Assembly (NCBI GenBank): GCA_031266775.1
Contig: JAISAQ010000005.1
Span: 1-41,664 of the forward strand
Direction: 5' to 3'
Source of the DNA: Treponema sp.
Lineage (GTDB): Bacteria > Spirochaetota > Spirochaetia > Treponematales > Breznakiellaceae
DNA length: 41,664 bases
Part shown: piece after piece, positions 22,617-29,890 of the stretch
Layout of the letters: each line of letters starts with the position of its first letter
Numbering within the stretch: the stretch's first letter is position 1
Position numbers and translations under genes: made by a program
The notes under the pieces: generated by a model
Databases searched by the model: none
The model's input: the letters and a program-made list of their open reading frames with translations, nothing else
What the model was told of the DNA's origin: nothing

Positions 22617-25139
22617 ATGAAAGTATCTCTTAACGACAACTGGCGCCTGCTTTACCGCGATTTATCGGTAACGAAGGATCAGGTTCTGGATGTGCTTGAA
22701 GCCGGCGATTACATCGACGCGGGCTCCCTGCCCTGCGACGCCCACATGCCGCTTGCCGGGGCAGGCATTATAAAGGACCCCGTGGTGGCCGATTACAGCT
22801 ACGCATGCGAATGGATGGAACGCAAGTCTTGGTGGTTCCGCAGGGATTTTGCCGTCTCAGGCGCCGACCTTGCCCGCCGCGGTGCGCGGCTTGTGCTTGA
22901 AAGCCTCGATCTTTTTGCCGATGTCTTTATCAACGGGAAATTTGCCGGCAGCCACGAAAGCGCCCACTATCCCTTTACGGCGGACGTGAAGGATCTGCTC
23001 AGGGAAGGCGGCAACAGCCTCCTTGTGCGCCTTACGGCGGGCCCCGAACGTATCGCAAAGGAAGATTACGATTATATTGCCGATTACGTGTGTACCGAAT
23101 ATGAGCTTGGGCGGGGGGACAGGGGGGAAAAGACCCGTTCGTTTCTGCGGAAGCCCCAGTACGTATACGGGTGGGACTGGGGGCCGCGCGTCGCCACCAT
23201 AGGCATAATGAAAAACGCCTGGATTGATTTTCCCGGCAGTGTCGTGGTAACCGCCGTTCATCCTGTGGTGCTTGAGGCAAAAAAGGAGGCGAAGCTCCGC
23301 GTCGAGGTTGAATTTGAAAGCCTTCTTCCCATTTCCACCCAGGAGGCGGATGTAACCGTTGAGCTGCGGCATGAAGGGCGGACGGTGCTGCGGGAAAGCC
23401 GCGGCGTACTGGCGCAGTCGGGCAGAAACGACGTTGACTTTAATCTTGCCGTTCCCGGCGCCAAATTGTGGTGGCCCAGCGGCGCGGGAGCGCAGCCCCT
23501 GTATGAGGTGACGGCCGCCGTCAGGGCTAGAGACGGCGAATGTGTTTCGGACCCGGTGCGTTTCGGCATTCGTACCGTGGCGCTTAATCTTGAAAAGTAC
23601 GGTGACAACGATCACCGTTTTGCCGTACAGGTAAACGGCGTTGATATTTATTGCAGGGGCGGCGACTGGATTCCCGCCGATTCGGTATACGCCAGGGTAT
23701 CGCCCGGCAAATACAGGGCCCTTATACAAGAGGCAAAGGAATGTAATTTCAACATGCTGCGCGTATGGGGCGGCGGCATTTACGAACGCGATGAATTTTA
23801 CGATTACTGTGATCAATACGGAATACTTTTGTGGCACGATTTTATGTTTGCCTGCGCGATGTACCCGGACGACAGGGAATGGTACAGGCAGCTTGTAAGG
23901 AAGGAAATTGACTACCAGACAAAACGGCTTCGCCGCCACCCCTGTATTGCCCTGTGGTGCGGAAACAACGAAAACCAGTGGCTTTTTGAGGAATACTTCA
24001 CAAAGGAGGGGAAAAACAGGGCAAGCGGCGGGCTTCATATTTACAATGACATAATCCCGTCAATAGTCCGCTCGAATTGTCCTGAAATTCCCTACTGGCG
24101 TTCTTCCCCCTACGGCGGCAGCATGCCGAACGACAACGAAACGGGTGACAGGCACCATTGGCGGGACTGCACCATGAGCGACAAAATGGAAGATCGCATA
24201 AATCCCGAAGCCTATGACCTTGTAACATCCCGCTTTGTCACCGAATACGGGTACATAGGCCCCTGTTCCGAAGCGACCATCGCAAAATATTACGGCGATA
24301 ATCCTGTGGTGCGGAACGACAGAATATGGAACCTTCACAACAACACCTTTGAAAAGGCGACGGTTCCCGAAGGCATCAGGAGACACTACGTTGATCCTGA
24401 AAATTTAAGCATGGCCGATTATCTGCGGTACGCGGGACTTGTGCAGGGGCTCATGTATAATTATTCTCTTGAAGCCATCAGGTTTTATCCCCGCAACGAC
24501 GGTTCGCTGCTGTGGATGTACAACGATACCTGGGGGGAAGCAGGCTGGACCATTATCGATTATTATCTGGATCGAAAACCTTCTTACTACTACGTTAAGC
24601 GGGCCTTTGCGCCGGTAAAATTTATCCTCCGCGCGCCGGACAAAAAGAATGTCAGGGTTATGGGGATTAACGATACTCCCGAAGATCAATCCATGGAAAT
24701 GGAATACGGCTATGCCGGATTTGACGGGAAGTATTCGGTATCAAAAATTCCGGTAACGCTGAAGGCTTTCAGCAAGGCTGTTGTTCATGAGTTCCCCGTG
24801 CCCGCCATGGATCTGCGGCGCGGCGTTGTATTTGTCCGGGGAGGCGGGGCGCCTTTGGCTCTCCTGCGGACGGGCGCCTTTAGGGAATACGCGAAGGCGG
24901 AAAGTACGGTGTCTGTCCTGTCCGTTGAAACAAAAGACGGCGATTATGAAGTAACCGTAAAGAGTTCAGGTTACAGCCACGCGGTATGCCTGGCTCTGCC
25001 TGCGGATGTTCATCAGGATGACGCGTACTTTGACATGCTGCCCGGCGACGTCAGGATTGTCAGGGTAAAAGACGCGGAGGGGAAGATCGAAAAGTCCACC
25101 ATAAAACCGGTGTACCTTGTACCCGGCGGTGGCGCGTAA
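22617..25139 (+). CDS. Glycoside hydrolase family 2, beta-mannosidase-like
   Basis: The 840-residue enzyme has the GH2 layout: N-terminal jelly-roll sugar-binding domain, Ig-like domain, then a TIM barrel. The acid/base Glu is E452 in WCGNNENQW and the nucleophile Glu is E543 in RFVTEYGYIG. The WxGNNE form, VYGWDWGPR in the N-terminal domain and GGDWIPADS point to beta-mannosidases of the ManA/MANBA type rather than beta-galactosidases or beta-glucuronidases. There is no signal peptide, so it should cleave imported mannosides in the cytoplasm. It lies 27 bp after the ABC permease gene with GGGAG before the ATG. Activity on other beta-glycosides cannot be excluded. Confidence 0.88.
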   Translation: MKVSLNDNWRLLYRDLSVTKDQVLDVLEAGDYIDAGSLPCDAHMPLAGAGIIKDPVVADYSYACEWMERKSWWFRRDFAVSGADLARRGARLVLESLDLFADVFINGKFAGSHESAHYPFTADVKDLLREGGNSLLVRLTAGPERIAKEDYDYIADYVCTEYELGRGDRGEKTRSFLRKPQYVYGWDWGPRVATIGIMKNAWIDFPGSVVVTAVHPVVLEAKKEAKLRVEVEFESLLPISTQEADVTVELRHEGRTVLRESRGVLAQSGRNDVDFNLAVPGAKLWWPSGAGAQPLYEVTAAVRARDGECVSDPVRFGIRTVALNLEKYGDNDHRFAVQVNGVDIYCRGGDWIPADSVYARVSPGKYRALIQEAKECNFNMLRVWGGGIYERDEFYDYCDQYGILLWHDFMFACAMYPDDREWYRQLVRKEIDYQTKRLRRHPCIALWCGNNENQWLFEEYFTKEGKNRASGGLHIYNDIIPSIVRSNCPEIPYWRSSPYGGSMPNDNETGDRHHWRDCTMSDKMEDRINPEAYDLVTSRFVTEYGYIGPCSEATIAKYYGDNPVVRNDRIWNLHNNTFEKATVPEGIRRHYVDPENLSMADYLRYAGLVQGLMYNYSLEAIRFYPRNDGSLLWMYNDTWGEAGWTIIDYYLDRKPSYYYVKRAFAPVKFILRAPDKKNVRVMGINDTPEDQSMEMEYGYAGFDGKYSVSKIPVTLKAFSKAVVHEFPVPAMDLRRGVVFVRGGGAPLALLRTGAFREYAKAESTVSVLSVETKDGDYEVTVKSSGYSHAVCLALPADVHQDDAYFDMLPGDVRIVRVKDAEGKIEKSTIKPVYLVPGGGA

Positions 25140-25213
25140 CGCCTGAAACATTGGATTTGTCAGGCAGCTGAAAGCTACCGGACAATCCTGTTATCACACT
25201 GCAAGGAGCGGCT

Positions 25214-26071
25214 ATGTACAAGGGATTTTCATCGGGTCTTTTGGGTTTTGGAGGAAGAACGCTTGAGGAAGATGTTCCGCTGGCGGTAAAGTACGGTTAC
25301 GGCGGCGTTTTTGTTGATGTCGCACAAGAAGCGGGAAGCGATCCCGCGCGTGCGGACGCGGAAGGGGCAAGGGCGCTTCTTGAAAAAAACGGCCTTAAAG
25401 CGGGCGGATTCAGCCTTCCTGTGAACTTCCGCGAATCAAAGGAAGCCTTTGACGCGGATATGAAGATGCTTCCCGCCCGCTGTGGTTTTGCCCGCGGGCT
25501 CGGCGCCGGCCGCTGCATCACCTGGATTATTCCCGCGAGCGATACGCTCGACTACAGGGCCAATTTCGAACTTCACAAAACACGGCTTGGGGAAGCGGCA
25601 AAGGTGCTGGAAGATCACGGCATACGCTTCGGCCTTGAGTTTGTCGGGCCTCCGTCCGAACGCAGGGGAAAGAAGTACGAGTTTATTCATAACCTTGACG
25701 GAATAATGGAATTGATGAACGGCATCGGTACTTCCAATCTGGGCATTCTTATGGATGTCTGGCATTGGGATCTGGCCGGGCAGACATACGCCGATTTCAA
25801 AAAGATTTCCGGGAACAAGCAGATTGTACTGGTTCACATTAACGACGCCCCCGCCGGCATTCCGGCTGGTGAGCAGAAGGATCTGGTCCGTGAACTCCCC
25901 GGCGCGACGGGAGTTCTTAAAATAGCCGATTTCATGCGGGGGCTTACCGATCTTGCGTATGACGGGCCTGTGTATGTTGAGCCGTTTTACGCCCCCTTTA
26001 AAACCATGGCCTTTGAAGACGCCCTCAGGGCCGCCAAGACCGCCATGGACAGCGTGTGGCCGAACGCGTAG
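25214..26071 (+). CDS. Sugar phosphate isomerase/epimerase-like TIM-barrel protein
   Basis: The 285-residue protein resembles the xylose-isomerase-like TIM-barrel (AP endonuclease 2) superfamily. Pattern positions include IRFGLEFVGP, GILMDVWHWDLAG, VLVHINDAPAG and YDGPVYVEPFYAPF, which supply the Glu, Asp, His and Glu metal ligands of this fold. Such enzymes include inosose dehydratases, tagatose epimerases and hydroxypyruvate isomerases. AAGGAG precedes the ATG. It lies between the GH2 enzyme and a zinc dehydrogenase and probably acts on the released sugar or its oxidised form. The 74-bp gap before it can form either of two competing stem-loops. Exact reaction unknown. Confidence 0.85.
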   Translation: MYKGFSSGLLGFGGRTLEEDVPLAVKYGYGGVFVDVAQEAGSDPARADAEGARALLEKNGLKAGGFSLPVNFRESKEAFDADMKMLPARCGFARGLGAGRCITWIIPASDTLDYRANFELHKTRLGEAAKVLEDHGIRFGLEFVGPPSERRGKKYEFIHNLDGIMELMNGIGTSNLGILMDVWHWDLAGQTYADFKKISGNKQIVLVHINDAPAGIPAGEQKDLVRELPGATGVLKIADFMRGLTDLAYDGPVYVEPFYAPFKTMAFEDALRAAKTAMDSVWPNA

Positions 26072-26093
26072 TTTATTATATGGAGCGCCTTTT

Positions 26094-27086
26094 ATGAAAA
26101 GTCTTGTATTGGGAAACAAAAAAGCGTATGTGGAAGACGTGCCCGATCCGTCGCCTGAAAAGGAATGGGTGATTGTCAGAATTGAGTCAACGCCAATCTG
26201 CGGAAGCGACAAGGCCGCCTTTTTAAGCGATACCCCGGTGCGTAACGCCGGCCACGAAGGCTCCGGCATTGTCGTTGACAGCGCCGGTTCCGTTCTTCTT
26301 AAAAACGGTGATCGCGTTATATTGAATCCGCTTTCCGGCTGCGGCGCCTGTGAATTATGCCTTACGGGAAATTACATTTACTGTACCAGCAAGCCGCCCT
26401 TTGCCACGCATTTTGCGCAGTTTGTAAAGGTGCAGGATTTTGTGTGTACCGTTCTGCCTGAAGACATTTCCTATGACACGGGGGCCATGGCCTGCTGCGC
26501 GCTGGGGCCGGCTTTCAGTTCAATTAAAAGGATGAACCTTAAAGCCTTTGATACCCTTCTTGTTACGGGTCTTGGCCCTGTGGGCATGGGCGCCGTGTGC
26601 ATCGCCAAATTCCTGGGCGCCCGCGTAATAGCCCTTGATACCGTGCCGTTCCGCATGAAAATGGCGCTGGATGTGCTGGGCGCCGACATCGTGCTTGACG
26701 CCGCCGATCCCGGCGCCCGCGCCAGGATAGCCGAAGCGGCGCGGCCTGGACGCCTTACGCGGGCCATTGACGCGTCGGGAAACGCGGCCGCCGAGCGCCT
26801 GTGCATCGACGCGGTTGAGCCTGGGGGGATCATCTCGTTTGTCGGGGAAAATCACAACGAAATCCCAATACGTCCAAGCGAGGATTTTATCCGCAAAGGC
26901 CTGACTTTAATGGGATCATGGCACTGCAATCTCAATGACCGCGCGGAGATGATCACGCTTCTTCGGAGATCGCCCCTTGTTCCGAAACTGATCACCGAAA
27001 CATTCGGCTTCTCGCGTGTTCAGGAGGCGTTCGAAAAATTCATGGGCGGCGACACCTGCAAGGTTATGCTTAAGCCCTGGCAGTAG
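26094..27086 (+). CDS. Zinc-dependent alcohol/polyol dehydrogenase (MDR family)
   Basis: The 330-residue protein has the medium-chain dehydrogenase signature: a catalytic zinc ligand in ICGSDK, AGHEGSG with the second ligand region, and a structural zinc site GCGACELCLTGNYIYC. The nucleotide-binding fold is VTGLGPVGMGAV, then ARVIALDTVPFR. It is somewhat shorter than typical (about 340-350 residues). Likely substrates are sugars or polyols, consistent with its place at the end of the mannoside operon. The ATG at 26094 follows GGAGC and the protein pattern begins there; the open frame further upstream lies inside the preceding gene. Its stop is two bases from that of the opposing hsp20-like gene, leaving no space for a terminator. 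Confidence 0.88.
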   Translation: MKSLVLGNKKAYVEDVPDPSPEKEWVIVRIESTPICGSDKAAFLSDTPVRNAGHEGSGIVVDSAGSVLLKNGDRVILNPLSGCGACELCLTGNYIYCTSKPPFATHFAQFVKVQDFVCTVLPEDISYDTGAMACCALGPAFSSIKRMNLKAFDTLLVTGLGPVGMGAVCIAKFLGARVIALDTVPFRMKMALDVLGADIVLDAADPGARARIAEAARPGRLTRAIDASGNAAAERLCIDAVEPGGIISFVGENHNEIPIRPSEDFIRKGLTLMGSWHCNLNDRAEMITLLRRSPLVPKLITETFGFSRVQEAFEKFMGGDTCKVMLKPWQ

Positions 27087-27088
27087 CT

Positions 27089-27748
27089 TTACGCTTCTTC
27101 CCTGATTATGTCTATCTTTACGCCGTCGCCCTGATCCGGTTCATCTTTTGGGGGAACCGACACTTTCAGAATGCCGTTTTTGTAAACGGCCCTGACATTT
27201 TCCTGGGCGTATTTGTCCAGCGGGACAAAGTACTTCTGCTTTTCAATATCCTTGAGCTTGAGGCGCCGTTTGAAGTACCGCACGTTTTCGCCGCCGCCGG
27301 AATTTCCGCCGGGGCGGTCTTCCGCGCCGGCGTAATTTTTTTCCGTTTCGTTTTCCGTTACCCTGACCATCTCTTCCCCGTCCCGGGATGTTTCAGGATT
27401 CCGGGGCATAACGGCGGAAAATACCATGTAGTCGCCCTGAAAAGAAAGGGTTATGTCCTTTTCGTTAAAACCCGCAAGGGCAAACTCGAACACCAGCGTC
27501 CTGTCGGCGGTCATGTAGACATTCATGGGCGGGTAAGAATAGTTGGGGTAGAAATCGGCGTTTTCGTCGAAAAAACCCTTGTCAAACGGGCCGCCATGGG
27601 GAAAGGGGCCCCGGCCGCGGAACCCGTTTCCGTACGGGCTGAAATTACGGCTCAGTTCGTCATTCAGTTCATTCTTGAAGTGCTGGGCGGCTTCGAAAAT
27701 TTCGTCGAAGATTGTTCCCAGATCCGGATACATTCTTGTACCTTTCAT
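27089..27748 (-). CDS. Small heat shock protein (Hsp20 / alpha-crystallin domain)
   Basis: The 219-residue protein has a Gly/Phe/Pro-rich N-terminal arm (FRGRGPFPHGGPFDKGFF) and an alpha-crystallin domain from about 75. It begins PPMNVYMTADRTLVFEFALAGFNEKDITLS and ends YKNGILKVSVPPKD. About 35 charged, glycine-rich residues interrupt the domain in the middle (ETSRDGEEMVRVTENETEKN and on), so it is longer than the usual 140-170 residues. It should act as an ATP-independent holdase chaperone. Two starts are possible: the ATG at 27748 with AAAGGA, or an ATG five codons later with GAAAGG. It is last in a minus-strand series but has its own predicted promoter. Confidence 0.9.
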   Translation of the reverse strand: MKGTRMYPDLGTIFDEIFEAAQHFKNELNDELSRNFSPYGNGFRGRGPFPHGGPFDKGFFDENADFYPNYSYPPMNVYMTADRTLVFEFALAGFNEKDITLSFQGDYMVFSAVMPRNPETSRDGEEMVRVTENETEKNYAGAEDRPGGNSGGGENVRYFKRRLKLKDIEKQKYFVPLDKYAQENVRAVYKNGILKVSVPPKDEPDQGDGVKIDIIREEA

Positions 27749-27878
27749 AAAGAAATCCTTTTACGCCGGATGATTGGGCTTGTTTGGTAACCCGGCGTAC
27801 ACCGGCCGTCATGGCCCGGCAGAATCGGACCCCCATACGGGCGATCCCGGGGCGTGCGTTTTTACACGCCCTGCCTAT

Positions 27879-27907
27879 AATATACCGCGGGCAGGTGAAA
27901 CGGGCAA
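27879..27907 (-). promoter_or_regulatory. Possible promoter of the hsp20-like gene
   Basis: On the minus strand TTGCCC (27907-27902) and TATATT (27884-27879) are 17 bp apart. The resulting leader would be about 125 nt and contains the hairpin GGGCGTG/CACGCCC at 27850-27871. The -35 match is only moderate. Confidence 0.4.
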
Positions 27908-27916
27908 GTGATACTG

Positions 27917-28306
27917 TCAGGCAAGAACGCGGCTTACAACGGGTTTTTCCCGGGACGGGAAACGGCGCCGGAAGAGAAAACAGGCGAAGCCGCCTGACAG
28001 CATAAGGAAGATCCCGCCCGCCTCCCTGGCTATCCCGGCGGCGGGGAGGAGCCCCGTGATAAAAAAACCGGCGGCAAAGCCCGCCGCGGGCGGCAGCAGG
28101 GCAAAGAGAGCCTGGGCCAGAAGCGCGCCCCGGTTTACGTCCGTTTCCACGATGCGGCCGGGGGCAAGGGAAAAGCCGTCCCGGTTTTCGGCGCCGACAA
28201 GGACAATGCGTTTTCCGCATCCGCCCTTCATGCAGCCGAAACAGGCGGTGTTTTCCGGGATTATGAAGACTGTTTTTCCCCGGACCGAGTGGACGCGGCC
28301 CCTCAT
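27917..28306 (-). CDS. RseC/MucC-like membrane protein
   Basis: The 129-residue protein has a short N-terminal domain with a cysteine cluster C22-x2-C25-x4-C30 (CFGCMKGGC), then two membrane segments near 60-88 and 95-113. This is the layout of the SoxR-reducing-system/RseC family, in which RseC modulates envelope-stress signalling and RsxC-linked redox control. No sigma-E/RseA genes are nearby, so a regulatory role is unproven; a redox role linked to Rnf-type electron transport is equally possible. The start lies directly after the stop of the YmdB-like gene, suggesting coupling. Confidence 0.75.
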   Translation of the reverse strand: MRGRVHSVRGKTVFIIPENTACFGCMKGGCGKRIVLVGAENRDGFSLAPGRIVETDVNRGALLAQALFALLPPAAGFAAGFFITGLLPAAGIAREAGGIFLMLSGGFACFLFRRRFPSREKPVVSRVLA

Positions 28307-28307
28307 A

Positions 28308-29147
28308 TCATTCCGCCCCGGCGTCCGCCCCGCCCGGATCTTCCGTTTTTCCTTCGGCCGGGGGAGCGGCCACCGGCAGCCTTATCCGCTCAATAGAAAG
28401 GGCCCTGCCGCCGCCGTCAATGTCGATAAGGACGCCCTGCAGTTCAGGTTCCGCCCACGCTTCGCGGGTCCAGTCGGGAATGCCCGAAATGTACCCGCCG
28501 ATACGCTCCGCGGCGTCGCAGCCGCCCACCGAAAGGGAACTGCCGGTACGGCCCGCGTCGGTAATGACCGCCGTGCCGCCCTTGAGTATGCGTTCGTCCG
28601 CGGTCTGAACCCGTGTATGGGAGCCGATGACCGCGGAACAAAACCCGTCGGCGGCAAAAAAAAGGGTCTGTTTTTCCGCGGTCATTTCCGCGTGAAAATC
28701 GACGATGACGAAAGGGGTTTCCCCCCGGAGCCGTTCCAGAAGGGCGGGAAGCATGGAAAAGGGGCTGTTGCCGTGGATGCGGGTAAAGCCGCTCTGGCCC
28801 AAAAGGACCGCGACCCCTATTTTTTTGCCGCCGGCCCTGAATACCCGCGCCCCGTAACCGGGAGCCTCGGGGTTAAGATTTTCCGGCCTGAGCACATAGG
28901 GAATTTTTTCAAGGCTTTCGGTTAGATCCTTCTTGTAGAAACAGCATTCCCCGGTGGTAAGCACGTCTGCTCCCAGCTTGCGCAGGTAAGCGGCATGATT
29001 GCGGCCAAGGCCGTTTCCCCCGGTGACGCCGTCGGCACAGAGAATAACGAAATCAAATTGTTTGTTTTTTTTAAGTTCGGTAAAGCCCTTTTTGAAGGCA
29101 TAGACCCCCGCCTTTCCGACTGTTTCAGCAACATAGAGAATTTTCAT
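28308..29147 (-). CDS. YmdB-family metallophosphoesterase-like protein with altered active site
   Basis: The 279-residue protein matches the YmdB/DR1281 (TIGR00282) family, whose members hydrolyse cyclic nucleotides such as 2',3'-cAMP. Matching landmarks are the N-terminal strand and xETVG loop, GLGRNHAAYLRKLGADVLTTG, VDFHAEMTAEKQ, VIGSHTRVQTADERIL and ITDAGRTGS. However, from my memory of the family pattern, D8 is E8, E39-N40 is D39-G40, N67-H68 is E67-C68 and the last His of HTH is R179. Only H152 and H177 remain unchanged. Metal binding and catalysis are therefore doubtful. The start at 29147 was chosen because the first strand (MKILYVAE) begins there. It is four bases after the TPR gene and directly before the RseC-like gene, in one operon. 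Confidence 0.85.
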   Translation of the reverse strand: MKILYVAETVGKAGVYAFKKGFTELKKNKQFDFVILCADGVTGGNGLGRNHAAYLRKLGADVLTTGECCFYKKDLTESLEKIPYVLRPENLNPEAPGYGARVFRAGGKKIGVAVLLGQSGFTRIHGNSPFSMLPALLERLRGETPFVIVDFHAEMTAEKQTLFFAADGFCSAVIGSHTRVQTADERILKGGTAVITDAGRTGSSLSVGGCDAAERIGGYISGIPDWTREAWAEPELQGVLIDIDGGGRALSIERIRLPVAAPPAEGKTEDPGGADAGAE

Positions 29148-29151
29148 CTTG

Positions 29152-29691
29152 TTAGGACGAGCGGTCCCGCCTGCAGGCGGCCGGTGAACAGGAAAGGATA
29201 CGCTCAAATTCGGCCGCGGCGCGGTAATCCTGCAGCTCGCGGCAGGAATCCCTTAAGTTGTACAGGGCGTCGTAGAAAAGGGGAGAAAGGCTCACCGCTT
29301 CTTCAAAACAGTGGCGGGCTTCCTCAAAGCTGCCTTCGGTAAAGTACAGGACTCCCAGATTGTTCCAGGTTTTGGGCGAATTGTCATTGCGGACAAGGGC
29401 CGAATGGTAGCATTCTTCGGACAGTTCGAAGCGTTCGAGTTCATAGTAGATAAGCCCCATGGATACCCACGCGTCGACAAGGTCGTCCTCAATAAAAACC
29501 GCCCGCTGAAAACTGTTCAGGGCCTCGTCGTAATCCCCGGTCCGCTGCTGGGCTATGCCAAGGTTAAGCCAGAGCAGGGGGTTTTCCGGTTCCATAAAAA
29601 GGGCCCTGCGGAACAGGGGAATTGCCTCATTGGGCCGGTTTGCCTCGGTCAGCGCTATGCCGGAATTGTTAAGAAATGAAGCTGTTTCCAC
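29152..29691 (-). CDS. Tetratricopeptide repeat protein
   Basis: The 179-residue protein is built of about four TPR units. Examples are NNSGIALTEANRPNEAIPLFRRAL, LNLGIAQQRTGDYDEALNSFQRAV and NNLGVLYFTEGSFEEARHCFEEAV. There is no signal peptide, so it is probably a cytoplasmic scaffold. The GTG start at 29691 has GGAGGGG just upstream. It is the first gene of the run TPR, YmdB-like, RseC-like on the minus strand and divergent from the cyclase-like gene. Its partner is unknown. Confidence 0.88.
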   Translation of the reverse strand: METASFLNNSGIALTEANRPNEAIPLFRRALFMEPENPLLWLNLGIAQQRTGDYDEALNSFQRAVFIEDDLVDAWVSMGLIYYELERFELSEECYHSALVRNDNSPKTWNNLGVLYFTEGSFEEARHCFEEAVSLSPLFYDALYNLRDSCRELQDYRAAAEFERILSCSPAACRRDRSS

Positions 29692-29809
29692 AATCCCCTC
29701 CTACTATATCAATATAATCCAAAAAACGGTTTTGAACCATAGGAAAGCCGTCTTTTTTCAGGTTTTTGTTCCCGGGATGGATGTTTTTTTTATGACGCTG
29801 GTAGTATAG

Positions 29810-29815
29810 TATAAT
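29810..29815 (+). promoter_or_regulatory. Possible -10 element of the cyclase-like gene
   Basis: A perfect TATAAT lies 75 bp before the GTG start. The -35 position (TTTTTA, 17 bp upstream) is a poor match. The 199-bp divergent region otherwise holds AT-rich DNA and no gene that I can see. Confidence 0.4.
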
Positions 29816-29890
29816 TACAGGGGTATTTTTCAAAAACTGAAATTTTGGGGAAGCCTTTTGTAGTACCAAAATGACAGGGAAAGGGCGCGT

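Noticed and set aside
22857-24038. Long minus-strand open frame opposite the GH2 gene
   Set aside because: The GH2 catalytic region is on the plus strand, and the antisense translation shows no motif.
27749-27916. CIRCE element upstream of the hsp20-like gene
   Set aside because: No TTAGCACTC/GAGTGCTAA inverted repeat is found.
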